From Larix kaempferi (Eukaryota; Streptophyta; Pinopsida; Pinales; Pinaceae), in NCBI GenBank assembly GCA_027924585.1, contig BSBM01000007.1, positions 9,267,501 to 9,331,500 on the forward strand: a stretch of DNA of 64,000 nt, given 5' to 3'. Positions within the stretch are counted from its first letter, which is position 1. Each line of letters opens with the position of its first letter. The notes beneath the pieces were generated by a model, which had not been told where the DNA came from, made no database searches, and saw nothing but the letters and a program-made list of their open reading frames with translations. A program made the position numbers and the translations under genes. This document shows, in pieces, positions 45,712 to 56,628 of the stretch.

Positions 45712-47957
45712 TTCGATGCTTCTTCAATACGAGGACATAAGTGAGTAAGATGATCCCCCCCATGAAGCTTGCAAGGGAATTTCACCTTACACCTAGGTTT
45801 ACGATCCTCGCCAGCATTACCACCTTCCCGAGGAGGGTTGGCAGTCTCTTTACAAGGAGTATTACGATTGCTATTGTTGTTACTTCCATTGTTTCCACCC
45901 CTATGATTATTTCTCCCCTTTTTCTTACCACTACGCTATTGGTTACCTGACGGTTTCATTGATTGCACATTGTGTACATCAGACGACGGAGTGGAAGTGG
46001 ACAAGGTGTGAACCTGTCCGGGTGCAGACTGGTTTAGCGACAAATTTTTCATTTGATTAGCTACCAAGTCTACAGGGCGAGTGCATGCGGACCCCACGAT
46101 GCCATTGGCATGTGGTCCAGGAACTGATGTGGGCTCTTGTCTTGTTCTCGGTGCGTCAGGAATAATGTCATACAAAATGCCAGACTGAGAATAAAGTAGA
46201 TCTAACTGTTGGACTTTCAAGATAGCTTGTTCGTCAGTCACAATGCCAGACATCGAAACATCCTTAGCAATGTATGGGAGTAAAGACTTAAGGAACCATT
46301 CCAACAAGAACTTTGGAGGAATGTTGGATTTCACTAATCTCTTCTGCCGATGCCACTCTTGAACGTGGTCAGAAATATAGGTGGCCTTATTCTGATGGAA
46401 GGTGGACAACAACTCAGTACTAGTATCATAACGAACCGGCAACTGGAAATGGTCTAAGAAAACAAAAGCAATCTCGTTGAATCCCCTATAGGTGTTTCCG
46501 GGAAACTCCACATACCACTTCACGGCTGCCCTCGTGAGGGTGCATTGAAATAGTTGTAATCGAATGGAATCATGATTCAAAGAGTTGGAGGAGCACCAAA
46601 GGTGCAATGTAGAGACATGATCTCCTGGGTCCTCACCACATTTTCCTTCAAACTTTGGAATGTTCGAAGGGAGCTTGGTAGGGACTGGGGGCCAAGTAGG
46701 GTCGTGACACACCGGATCATTCGTGAGCTTCGAAATATCCAGGAGATTCAAGAGTGCAAGGAATGGGAGCTGCGGATGGAACACTTGATTATAAGCCCCC
46801 ATAAAAGGTTGGTTAAATGGAATTGTGTTGTAAGATGGACCAAAAGTTTGACCATGAGGGTTAAACTGTTGATAATGAGGACCTGTTGGCCTGTAAGCTT
46901 TCCCATGGCCATAAGATGGATAACCTCCCCCTTCCTGACCCATTTGAGAGTAAGCAAGTATATGTGCGTTTTGAGCATCATATTGGGGTGGTGGGTGATA
47001 CTAGTGGCCAGCACCGATTGTGTTGTAGTAAGGGTTGCCACCATGGGTATGGGGCATGTATGTACTATTCATAGTGGGAACCATGTTGTATTGACCGTAA
47101 TGGTATGGTATGTTCCCACCCCCAATATTAGGATTAGCTTGAGCAGTCGTGTGATGACCATAAGCACGAGAAGTATTCCCAGGTCCAATATGGGTGTGAC
47201 TAGTAGCAGGGTTGGTGGTGTGATGTCCATGTGGATAGGAAATATTCCAACCCCCTACATTACTATTACTAGCGGAGGCAGTGGATGCAAAAGTATGCAG
47301 TATGTGTCCACCCCCGTGGTTGGGAGGAACGGTATCATGTGCAAAAGCAGTCCTGGGTTGACGAGTAGCGACATGTGCATTAGGTGGTGTATGGCGAGTC
47401 GTGTTTCGAACAACATTCCGACTAGGTTGGGTATTCCTAGGAGGTGGTCGCGTTCCAACATTAGCATGGTTAGGAATCTGACCAGTTCCCATACTATGTG
47501 AGTGGGTGGACAACGTAGTGCCCCCATCTAGGGTAGTGCCCCCAGTGGGTATAGTATGGCTAACACTTTGACTAGTGCCAGCATGAGTACCAACCATAGT
47601 GGAAGGTTCGATAGTATTGTGACTAGACATACCAAAAGAGAGTGTGGTGGGGTTGACCATAGGGCCAAAATCATCATGAGTCTCAGGCCTCCTATATCTA
47701 AAATCACGTGGAAATGAAGGAACGAAAGGCTCGTCCTGTTCTTCCTCCTCGGGTAAGTTGGGCATCCCGTAAAGATAATTATCCAGATTCGAAGGATCAA
47801 ATGGATCCCAGTCAAGTGGATTAGGCCAAATAGAACTAGGTTGAGTCTCAGATGGATCACCTCCCCAATCCTCACGAGGAGTCTGGGGATCAGAAGTATG
47901 TTCAACCCTACCCGAAGGAGTAGAAAGGTCTTTCCCGATATCGGGATGTGTAGCCAT
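45712..47957 (-). pseudogene. Gag of Gypsy B, 5' part before the Copia C insertion
   Basis: ATG 47957 opens MATHPDIGKDLSTPSGRVEH. A long low-complexity region rich in Thr, Ser, His, Asn and Gly follows (47957-46950), with one stop near 47000. The Gag core begins NIPKFEGKCGEDPGDHVSTL (about 46660) and includes FQCTLTRAAVKWYVEFP, FLDHFQLPVRYDTS and EWFLKSLLPYIAKDVSMSG. After a stop at 45936 the zinc-knuckle region reads CKVKFPCKLHGGDHLTHLCP, in which a Cys seems replaced by His. The frame ends at the Copia C target site (45711) and resumes at 38434. Confidence 0.88.
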
Positions 47958-49739
47958 GTAGTCCTCAATGTAAGTCTCGTAAGAATCCGAAGACTAAGAG
48001 GGAGCCCTCCGGTGTCCTCTAGCAATACGATGTGTAACCTCGAGTGGCTTTAAACCAGCCAAACGATGGGACCGGCGGAGAGTGGGGCTCCGTGCCATGT
48101 TCTCTCCAGAGAGAGACACAACGTCTCCTAAATGCCAACTATCGATAAAAAAATAGTAAATCAAAAGCACACACCTAGAGAATCTACAGCCAAGAGCAGA
48201 CAGACAGAGTGGCTAAATGAGCTCCCGACACTAGAGCCAGTGTGTCTCTCCTAGGAGAGGCTTGAGACTCCCAAACTATAGCCGGAGGTAACGGAATCAG
48301 TTATAGAGACACCCATGCTTCACTGTGTCGACAGGGTCAAGCCCACTGCACGAACACAATTGTGTTGTCCAATCCCTATCTGACTCAGGACACAAACAAC
48401 ATAACCATTGCAAGTACCCTATGCGGTACCTAGGTAACGAAACTATGTTTACCGCAATATAACCAATGCTAAGGGGGACAGTCATAGATGGGACCCGTCG
48501 CATGGGCAGGGTATCTAAGCCTGAAGCACAAGAGGACGAACCTTCGGTACCCCCAGATACGAACAAATCCTGGATATATCTCCCACGTTCAGCCGGTATC
48601 AGAGGGATATCTCCTCAACCAACCTCCCGTGACCTCATGCTTAACTCTGGATTGAATAGAGCTTTCCTGAGAACACCGATCTATACCATGGATTCCTCCA
48701 CTCCTTGTTAGACACCTAATGTTTCGTTCAGTAGTCTTGGATTGTTAACTCACAATGATCTATTCCAAGACTCTAAACCTATGCTAGTTGGTGTACCCTA
48801 TAAATAAAATAAGTCTAATCAATTTTATGATTAAGCGTTAATTTTAGTGGCCATGATTGCTCAAGGGATATGGTTGTGAAACTAGTGATGTGTAGACTCA
48901 ATAGTATGCAACATCGTCCAATCCTAGACTCATCTATCCAATAAAACAATGTCACTAATATGCAAAATCAACCAACAATTCCAAAATAAATATGCAAACT
49001 TTTATCTTTTCAATGCACAAGCAAAACCTAAAATGAAGGCAACAAGCACTCAATGCAAAATGCAGTACATGGAAATAAAATATTTTTGTATTTTCTCTTA
49101 TAAACAGAAAGGAAAATGCAAAAAAACTAAATGAATATTTTTGTATTTTTTTTCAATATATATGGAATGAAAAAATGCAAGCAAAATCCTACTATTCAGT
49201 CACTGAAGTGCTGAGAAGATCACTAAGACAACCCATCAGATCCTAAACAGCAAGACTCAGCCAAAAGAAAGAGCTCAAAAGGAAGAAACCAAGAGCTAAA
49301 ACCAAAGATTGGTAAAAAAAACCAAGAAGGCTCAACCAAGAGAAACGAAGAGATCTGGTCACAACCAAGGCATGAAACAATCAAGAAAGAGGCCAACAAA
49401 GACTCAGGAACCAACCAAACTCACCCAGCAACAACCAATAGCTATAAACCAAGAAAAGTCGGAGTTACACGCTATTTTCGAAGGAATACCTGCGGATACC
49501 CGCGAGCAATAGTGTAAACAGAGGCGGGTATATGCGGGTAGAACTAAGCCAACCCGCGGGTGAGAAAAAGAAAATGGTCAAATAAAGAGTCCAGAGGCTC
49601 AGAAAAAGCAAGTTTTCTATAGTGTATCTTAATGGCCAATCAGTGACACAGATATTCGATAAACAACAACTCTAATTATGGACTAATGATCAAAATTTTT
49701 CTCAAACATGGATGTTATCCCCAGCGGAGTCGCAATTTC
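47958..49739 (-). other. 5' leader of Gypsy B
   Basis: 1.8 kb between primer-binding site and gag start on the minus strand. It contains only short frames without recognised motifs. The 48297-48566 frame (ASGLDTLPMRRVPSMTVPLS) is not convincing. Long leaders are usual in Ogre/Tat elements. Confidence 0.6.
49718..49735 (-). other. Primer-binding site of Gypsy B
   Basis: On the minus strand TTGCGACTCCGCTGGGGA lies four bases after the 5' LTR. It resembles the TTGGCGACTCCnCTGGGGA site of Ogre/Tat-type elements, with one G missing. Confidence 0.7.
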
Positions 49740-50679
49740 TGTATTGGAGAAAACTCACTATGGCTTGGGAATACCACAACAGACAGATGACTACCAGAAA
49801 TCTACTAAATTCTCAAAACAATGCTATTATAAATGACAATGTTAAAATAATGGAGAAATGTAACCAACCTCGATCCAACGTTTGATGTAGATCCCTGTTG
49901 GAACTTTCAATCCGTGCACATCCAAGCACTTGTAATCTGCAAATTAGTCTTGACAACCAATATCTAACAAGTACATGTGATATATAAATGAAATTAACAT
50001 TATCAATAACAATGGTCCATAATATCATAAGCAAATGTAACCCAATGTATAATAAATGACATTCACACCATGAATGGACGAGAATATGAGTATTTCTATT
50101 AATGAACAAGAATAAGTACAAAGTGATACGACCTCTTGCCGGCAACCAATTTGAACCAAGATCTAGATCAATCCACTTGTGCCTCCACCACTTCAATCCT
50201 CCATGAAAGGAAAACTCAAACTAGCGAGGAGTTTGGAAGGTGAACATAACTGGTTCACAACTACAAGGATCAATGAGTGTAGACTTAAGATAGGGCAAAA
50301 ATCCACTAGAGTGCCTTTACTCTTCTCTTCTTCCTCCCATCCATAAGCCATATGTGCTCAATATATAGTCCTCTCAAAGGTAGGTGAAAGGACTCATCGA
50401 GACATTACTTGGGAAGATGGAGAGCCAAAGGTCACCCAATGACCGCTTTTTGGGAGTAAAAAGTAATAAAATAGTGGTTTTTACCATTTTACTTGATACT
50501 CGCGGGCTATAGGGATGCAACTTGGGGGTACGCATGCTATAGTGATGCAACATGCAGGTAGGAACAAAAATAGGGTAAAATGGTATCACTGAAGGATGAA
50601 AATGGATCTGAGTCACTGAAATGGATCCTACAGGACAAAGAATGCTGATGCTCACAGGGTGGAATATTTCTGTGTAACA
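49740..50679 (-). repeat. 5' LTR of Gypsy B
   Basis: 940 bp. It carries extra short duplications (GCTATAGnGATGCAACnTG and ACTGAnATGGATC words near 50510-50625) absent from the other LTR. Confidence 0.93.
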
Positions 50680-50684
50680 ACCAT

Positions 50685-51189
50685 GTTTCTATAGTGCTCG
50701 TCAGTAGATGACTGATCACAGTAAGTAATTGCATCTTGAAGGACACAAGAGATGACGGGGATGCTTTCATTGGGAACCTCATTCATTCTTCTTATAATAA
50801 AATTTTGGTTTTCAGATGGTATTCGAGGGGTTCACTTTTTTCATCACATGATAGCGTTGTTTGGACCCTTATTGGTGTTTATTTTGACATGTTTTTCTTA
50901 TGGAGGCATGCTGACCTTCATGGAGAAACTCTACCTAACATGGATGGAGGAAAGGAAACATTCACAAAATCAATTCTTGAAAGAGCACCGATTCCTCTAC
51001 ATGGGCCCAAGTGTTTAGAGGTCCTAGGCCTGGAGTTTTTTTACTAACAACACTTTAAGTTTAAGATTCTAAGGTTACATGATTAGAAGGTGTGGGACAT
51101 TATTTCACGGACCTTTTCTTATTCAGTAGTGGGTTCCCATTTCTATACTTGGTTGGTTGTTATAGATTCCCCCCTCATCAACAGAACTC
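50685..51189 (+). other. CACTA interior right of Gypsy B, unassigned
   Basis: Two overlapping + frames (50736-51047 and 50752-51018) have no recognised motif. This may be the 5' end of the LINE remnant that follows, or unrelated sequence. Confidence 0.35.
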
Positions 51190-53083
51190 TTGGTTGTTAC
51201 AGATCCTAAAAGCCCTATTTTGACTGAGACCTCTCCTCAGGGACCTCACACTACCCCTCATTTACATAGTGAATGCACCTTGGCTTCTTCCCCTCCATTG
51301 GATACAAATTTGTTTACCAAACCCTCGGAACCCTCATACAAAGAAGTACTTATTAATAAAGCACCTCTTCAGACCTATAACTCCTTTGTAGACGGAGTTG
51401 GCCTTGTGGATATTGCAAATGTCACCATCAGGAAGAAGCCTAAAAACAATTCTACTAACAGGAAAAAAGACATGGGGATTGTTGAGGGAGGGTTGGCAAC
51501 ATACCCCATAATGGTTTCTTCAAATTACCCTGTTTCTGTTCCTTCTCCTTATGGGCAACTTAGAGCATTGAACCGTGATATGAGTTTTCCTTAATGCTAT
51601 TCTTAATATCTCTTAAAATTAGGGGGATTGTGGGTGCCTAGTCCAAGATGCTAGCCCTCAAGGAGATTTTGTCTATAGTTAAACCTGATGTTGTGTTTCT
51701 TCAAGAGACTATGCTAGATCATGTTAGAGCTAAAGATTTTTTTCTATAAGTTTTCCCGACATGCATGAAACTGTGTTGCGACAACCATTTGGACTTTCAG
51801 GGGGGTTACAATTTGGCAAGATGGAGTCTGATAGCAAATCCAAAAAGTAAGGGAGGTTGGGGAATAAGAGATGTCAATCTCTTTAACAAGGCCCTAGCTG
51901 CCAAATCACTGTGGAGTGCACTTTTTCATGATGGTATTTGGAGTGTCACTATGAGAAGGAAATACTTGAAAGGAGTTGATGTTGTATCATGGTTGAGGAA
52001 GAAACACTTTGCTTTACCAATAGCCTCCATTATCTAGAAAAATATATTGACTACACTACTTGTGGTTAAGCGGTGGATTGCTTGGAAGGTTGGTACAGGT
52101 ACGAGAGTTCTTTTAGGCTTGGATCCTTTTTTTGGTGGAGGATATGGCTTTATACTATCAGAAGAACTGCTACCACACCTACACAATCAAAGCCTTTATT
52201 ATATTTCCTATATACATAAGACAAATATATCCAACTTGATAGGTTCTAGTATTTGGCTCTCTACATAAGATCTCGGACTCACAAGAACTCTAGCCAGTGA
52301 ATGGAACACATACATACAGGGAATTTACCAAAATGGGATCACTCTATCTACAGAACTAGATAGGTTGGCTTGGACTTGGAACAAAATAGAAGGGATTGTG
52401 CAGACAGTAAAAGAGGCCTATAATGCATTTATATATCTTTATGAGAATGATTATTTGAAGTGGTGGTATACAGTGATATGGAAAATCAAAGCTCCTCCAA
52501 AATCAATTCTATTTATGTGGTTATGCTTACGAAATAAAGTCTTAACAGGGGAGATTTACAAAGAAAGGGGTGGAATTGGACCTTCAACCTATCCATTATG
52601 TTTGAGCAGTGAGGAGACCATACAACATCTTGCAATAGAATGCAGCATTACTCAGGATCTTTGGACTTTTATTTGTAACATTCTTCAAGTCAAAAATAAT
52701 TGGCATATGCAGCCCCTTTAAGAAAAATTAAAGCTATGGTTTTTAAAAAATCCCAAGGTAAAATCAATTCCCTTTATTGTCACATGGGGCTTATGGATTT
52801 TAATGAATGCCATTCTTTTTTAAGGCTACAGACAAAACCTAGAGAAGGTTGGGAGAAGAATTATTAAAGCATCAACATAATTCATCATAGATCCAGGTGT
52901 GGACAAAGTAAAATTTTTGATAAATCGACCAATTTTATTTGGTAATTCACCCATGGGATTCTTCGATGGTGCATCAAATAAGGATCAAAGTGGAATTGGG
53001 ATTTTGGTGAAAGACACCTCCACACATTGTTTTAAGGCACACATGGAAACTGACGAAACGAAACTAATGAAGTTGAATATATA
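51190..53083 (+). pseudogene. Internally deleted L1-type LINE remnant
   Basis: A Pro/Ser-rich start (51190-51594) could be the end of ORF1. An endonuclease N-terminus follows at 51615-51748: KIRGIVGA, a stop, SKMLALKEILSIVKPDVVFL then QET. Most of the endonuclease and RT are missing. From about 51770 the C-terminal RT region reads GGYNLARWSLIANPKSKGGW, GIRDVNLFNKALAAKSLWSA and MRRKYLKG. The zf-RVT part has WKIKAPPKSILFMWLCLRNK and PLCLSSEETIQHLAIECS (first Cys replaced by Tyr). An RNase H start, GFFDGASNKDQSGIGILVKD, ends at about 53083. Stops at several points and no poly-A tail. The order endonuclease, RT, zinc finger, RNase H is that of plant L1-clade LINEs. Confidence 0.85.
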
Positions 53084-53439
53084 GCATTGATCCTGACTAA
53101 TGTATTTAAATTTTGGTTAAGTTTAAAATTATGTCTCCTCGTATTTTATTAGACAGGGTCCAAATCTTCATGTTAACAACAACTCCTCGGGAACAATACA
53201 TGTAAATTTCGGAACCTTGCCATTGTCGGGCATGTTTAACCTAAAGTTCTTCCTTGACCGTCTTCGATCATAGACACCGATGACGATAGTGGAGAGCTCA
53301 TTCTTCACGCAGTTAATTGAGTCGATACGGATATGCACTAACATGTGTCTATAACAAGGCGGCATGTGTGTACAACAAGGTGACAGGTGGTGGCACATCT
53401 TAAATAATGCAGACCGCGAGTCTTTGCTCTCATATGATG
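53084..53439 (-). other. Sequence beside the Gypsy RT scrap, weakly coding-like
   Basis: A minus frame (53482-53168) is open for 104 codons but has no motif. It may be a shifted continuation of the RT fragment at 53440-53706. Confidence 0.3.
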
Positions 53440-53706
53440 ATACCCAAAACTTGAGTCCAACTTTGAAAAAACCTTTTCCCATCTAAGTAAATAAAGAGGA
53501 TCATCAATTTGGGTAGGAGGTACTTGTTCTTAATTAATTGTCACCTTATTTAACATTGAATAACCAATCCACATCCAAAAGGTTCCATCCTTGTTATTGA
53601 CTACCAATATGTGTTCTATCCAAGGTGATGCACTTGGTCATATGAACGCTTTGTCTAATAATTATTGTAATTCCATCTTGAATTCACTCAACTCATTAGT
53701 TTAAAA
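53440..53706 (-). pseudogene. Fragment of a different Gypsy reverse transcriptase
   Basis: The minus strand reads NELSEFKMELQ, a stop, LLDKAFI, a stop, PSASPWIEHILVVNNKDGTF, WMWIGYSMLNKVTIN, a stop, EQVPPTQIDD and KVFSKLDS. These match the canonical Gypsy RT blocks LLxKGFIRPSxSPWGAPVLFVKKKDGT, MCIDYRxLNKVT and PxPRIDDLxDQLxGAxxFSKIDL. It differs in sequence from the RTs of A, B and D and looks like a separate lineage, possibly a chromovirus. Only about 90 codons remain and no LTR is visible. Confidence 0.85.
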
Positions 53707-54008
53707 TATATTCTAGGCCTTGGATATGGGCATGTGTGTGTTATGTTATGCTCTCTTGTTGCCATTGTTGTCCATTGGAATCCACTTGAGTCACCCTTCA
53801 CAAAAAGGGGAAAACAATGAGAAGAAAGGGTAATGGCAGAATGAAAATTACTAGCATGTTGAAATTGGGAAGAAAATTTTCATTTTTGGTGTTACAGATC
53901 TAAAAATTACCAACATATCTCACTTGTAGTTGAAATTAGATTCACTATTTAGATATTATGTGATGTCGCAAGGCCTTAATCATCACTCAAGAGTTCAATT
54001 CAATCATG
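53707..54008. other. CACTA interior, non-coding
   Basis: About 300 bp between the RT scrap and the right subterminal array. No features seen. Confidence 0.4.
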
Positions 54009-54600
54009 AGTTTTAAGGGGGGTTACAAAAAAACCGCCTCCCAAAGTTCAAATATTATGACTTTTAGGGGGGGGGTTTGACAAACCGCCCCCAAAAGTTA
54101 TGAGAATTGGGCTTTTAGGGGGGGCGGGGGTTTCAAACAACTGCCTCCAAAAGTTCAATTATCATGAATTTTAAGGGGGGGTTCCAAAAAAACTGCCTCC
54201 AAAAGTTTAATTCTCATGACTTTTAGGGGGGGGTTTTGACAAACTGCCCCCAAAAGTTATGAGAATTGGCCTTTTAGGGGGGGGTTTTCGCAAAACCGCC
54301 CCCAAAAGTCAAATTTCAAGACTTTTAAGGGGGGGTTCCATAAAAATCACCTCGAAAACTTCAATTCTCATGACTTTTAGGGGGGTTTTTTACAAACCGC
54401 CCCCAAAAGTTATGAGAATTGGGCTTTTAGGGGGGGTTTTCCCAAAACCACCCCCAAAAGTCAAATTTAAGGACTTTTTGGGGCGGTTTTAAAAAAACCA
54501 CCCCCAAAAGTCCAATTTCCATGACTTTTAGGGGAGGTTTTAGAAGACTGCTTCCAAATGTATGAAATTTTTTTTAGGGGGGGTTTTTACCAAGACCCCC
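54009..54600. repeat. Right subterminal tandem array of the CACTA element
   Basis: About 12 units spaced about 51 bp apart, each ACTTTTAGGGGGGGTTTT, a short loop, then AAACCGCCCCCAAAAGT and an AT-rich joint (TATGAGAATTGGGC or CAATTCTCATG). Each unit pairs with itself to give a hairpin. Alternating joint types create a higher-order repeat. The unit differs from the left array core but equals the outermost left unit. Confidence 0.92.
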
Positions 54601-54611
54601 GCAAGACAAAA

Positions 54612-54641
54612 CCACCCTTAAAGGGCTATTTTGTTGTAGTG
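54612..54641 (-). repeat. CACTA right terminal inverted repeat
   Basis: The + strand end CTATTTTGTTGTAGTG is followed by AAG (54642-54644). The reverse complement starts CACTACAACAAAATAGCCCT. Confidence 0.88.
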
Positions 54642-55053
54642 AAGAGAAGATGAAGAAAGCATTGCATATGATATTTCTGATGTTTTATCAGACTTTGATG
54701 GCCATCACATATCAGGTTCAGAATATGACCATAATGATCCTCCTCAGTGACCATAATGATCCTCCTCAGTTACCAAAGTGGGCCCAAAACACTCTACAAT
54801 CTGTTGCTCCAAACATTGGAAATCCTGCTGATCCAAGGAGAACAAGAGTTGACTTTCAAAAAGAAGGTATGTATCTTTCATTTTCTGATCCATTATTATC
54901 TGAGAAATTTTATTTTATGATTGGTTCAGATCCAAAATCATACTATCATGCCCACCGAGACCCAAGATGGAAAACTGCCATGGATGAAGAGTACAGTTCT
55001 CTTCAAAAGAACAATACATGGGAGCTAGTTTCTCTTCCACCTGGAAGAAAATT
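54642..55053 (+). pseudogene. Outer Ty1/Copia element, continuation towards RT
   Basis: Resumes the frame of 1-1508 across the CACTA insertion. The region between integrase and RT is Asp/Glu/Ser-rich (SIAYDISDVLSDFDG). A 22-bp tandem duplication at 54726-54769 shifts the frame. The start of Copia RT then appears: DPRWKTAMDEEYSSLQKNNT and WELVSLPPGRK. At 55054 the element is cut by the LTR of Gypsy D, so its RT core and RNase H should continue beyond the window. Confidence 0.92.
54726..54769 (+). repeat. 22-bp tandem duplication in the outer Copia gene
   Basis: TGACCATAATGATCCTCCTC plus AG at 54726-54747 repeats exactly at 54748-54769. Because 22 is not a multiple of three it breaks the reading frame. 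Confidence 0.95.
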
Positions 55054-56615
55054 TGTTGATCTTTCTTTTACTTTCTGGGTAGACCCGGGCTTGCGGTACC
55101 TTTTAGACCAACAGAACCCTTAGCTCACTGGCCCTTTCGGCAACAGGTCGCAGAAGCAACCTGAAGTCTCACCCGAAGTGATTCTAATGGGAGGCAGAAG
55201 ACTCAAGTGTCCTCAGCCAGGTTCTGAGGCATCCAGGGTGCTTAAACCCACCTTAACCCTTTCCTCATAGGCTGACTTATCTCATTCTATTACTCCGGTT
55301 GTACCTCTGTCTTATCGCATTACGCAGGGAGTGCGATAAGTCTTCCCCCCTATGTGAGCCCGTCTAACGATGCCTAAGATATAGCAGGTGCGATATCTTC
55401 CCCTTCTTGTCCCTGCGGTACGCGATTCTTAACTGCTTCCTGGGTTAATACGTGGTTTCAACCGTTCTTATCCTATTACTGCAGTTAGTAATATCATTTA
55501 ATCTCCAAGCATAACCCTTGCTAATGAACTTGGCCCTTGATATCTCGCAACAATGTAACTGTGTAGAGTATTACTTTAAGCACTGTCTAAGCGAGCCATT
55601 CATGCATTATATTCAGTCCATACTCGCACATTATCCTCTGTTTAACAATTATCTAGTTCGCTAGGATTTTAGCTATGATTATCACAATTGTTATACATCA
55701 ACCAGAACTTAAACTGATGACCATATACATTACTTATAACAGAATGAAGCATTCGTGTATAATAAAGGCAAGCGAATGAGAGCAACAGCTACACAAATAC
55801 AATAGCGCTACTTAGATAAGCACGTTGTTACTCCCAGGGGGGGAACTACGTCCAAGGGAACTGTGTTTCTTGTTAACAATTCTGAAGAGTAAACACAGTT
55901 CCTTTCCAACTCTTTACAACAAGGGTCTTCTGGGAAACTCCACCTCAGTGGGAGCCCTTCTCTATAGACCTCTCTTCTCCTCCTGCCTCTTACAATGCAC
56001 TCTCTTTCTCTCTCAATCCCAGCGGATTGCACAATCTCTCAACGGGTCGGCCCTTGTTCTCTAAGGGATGTTCAGACTCTGTATCAACAAAGACTTGACT
56101 ACCCTCTACCTACTGACTTCTATCACTATGTGGCCAACCCCTTATCATATAAAAATACTCCTATATATAGATGGCCCGAAGGTCTCATCGCAGTTACAAA
56201 ACTGTGGGCCTTATCCCAACTGTGACTCAACCCTAGCCACTTACAGTCAACTGGCTGTACTTCCATAGCCGCCTCCTGTCTCGTCGCCGCTTCCTGCAGT
56301 CCTTAGTCTTTAATGCATCGGCCCGTCGCTTCTTCTTGGTTCAAGCAACGCTGACTGTAGTCCTTCTTCTTAATGAGGGTAGCTGAACCCCGTCTTCATC
56401 TTCGGCGCCTTTATTACGGTGGTTGAGCTCTCCCTTCGGCCTCTTCTTTGTACCACATGCTTTGACTTTTCTGTACCTATCGCCGGGATTCCCGACGGAA
56501 TTTGCGCTACGACGATATCTTTGTCTTACCGCCAAAATTGGTACTTTCTCTCCACAATTGGTTATCCTTCGCAAAATTAGCAGCTTCCTAAATGCTGCGG
56601 AAGTTCTCTCCAACA
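55054..56615 (-). repeat. 3' LTR of Gypsy D
   Basis: 1562 bp; minus strand TGTTGGAGAGAACTTCCGCA to ...AAGATCAACA. It aligns in blocks with the A LTRs (GACCCGGG, GTCTCACCCGAAGTG, GGCCCACAGTTTTGTAA). Confidence 0.88.
56161..56170 (-). promoter_or_regulatory. Probable LTR TATA box of Gypsy D
   Basis: CTATATATAG preceded (minus strand) by GGCCCACAGTTTTGTAA and CGGGCCAT, the same arrangement as 14786-14796 in A. Confidence 0.6.
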
Positions 56616-56628
56616 ACTCCCCTAACAC
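56616..56628 (-). other. Polypurine tract of Gypsy D
   Basis: GTGTTAGGGGAGT on the minus strand between the third-ORF stop and the LTR. It matches the A site. Confidence 0.65.

Larger units (their letters stand above)
28897..50679 (-). mobile_element. Ty3/Gypsy LTR retrotransposon B (Tat/Ogre-like), interrupted by Copia C
   Basis: LTRs at 28897-29774 and 49740-50679 read TGTTACACAG...CAATACA on the minus strand. ACCAT flanks both sides (28892-28896 and 50680-50684). The span is 21.8 kb, or about 14.5 kb without Copia C. On the minus strand the order is PBS, leader, gag, protease, RT/RNase H, integrase, a second RNase H, then an antisense accessory ORF and the polypurine tract. A GCGACTCCGCTGGGGA primer site and a second RNase H are features known from the Tat/Ogre group. 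Stops, frameshifts and a lost integrase aspartate show it is dead. Confidence 0.93.
1509..54641. mobile_element. Giant nested CACTA (EnSpm/CMC) DNA transposon, apparently non-autonomous
   Basis: The left end reads CACTACTACATTTTTGGGCT and the right end reads CTATTTTGTTGTAGTG. Together they form imperfect terminal inverted repeats starting with the diagnostic CACTA, flanked by AAG on both sides. Hairpin-forming tandem repeats lie just inside each end, as subterminal transposase-binding repeats do in this superfamily. The span is 53,133 bp. Subtracting Gypsy A and Gypsy B with their duplications leaves about 18.2 kb. I see no TNPD/TNP2-like transposase or TNPA-like gene in that remainder. It holds fragments of host genes (RPSA, PECT, RanGAP), a tRNA-like sequence, a LINE remnant and unidentified coding-like segments. 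I infer a Pack-type element that was mobilised in trans. Confidence 0.88.

Noticed and set aside
46572-47501. 309-codon + strand open frame
   Set aside because: It overlaps the low-complexity gag of element B on the minus strand and has no motif of its own.
1509-54641. Reading A, B, C and the LINE as cargo moved by the CACTA
   Set aside because: A, B and C have their own target duplications, so they inserted later; only the small gene pieces qualify as possible cargo.
55100-55123. C-terminal extension of the outer Copia frame past GRK
   Set aside because: From 55054 the sequence is the LTR of element D, so the extra codons are read-through into the insertion.
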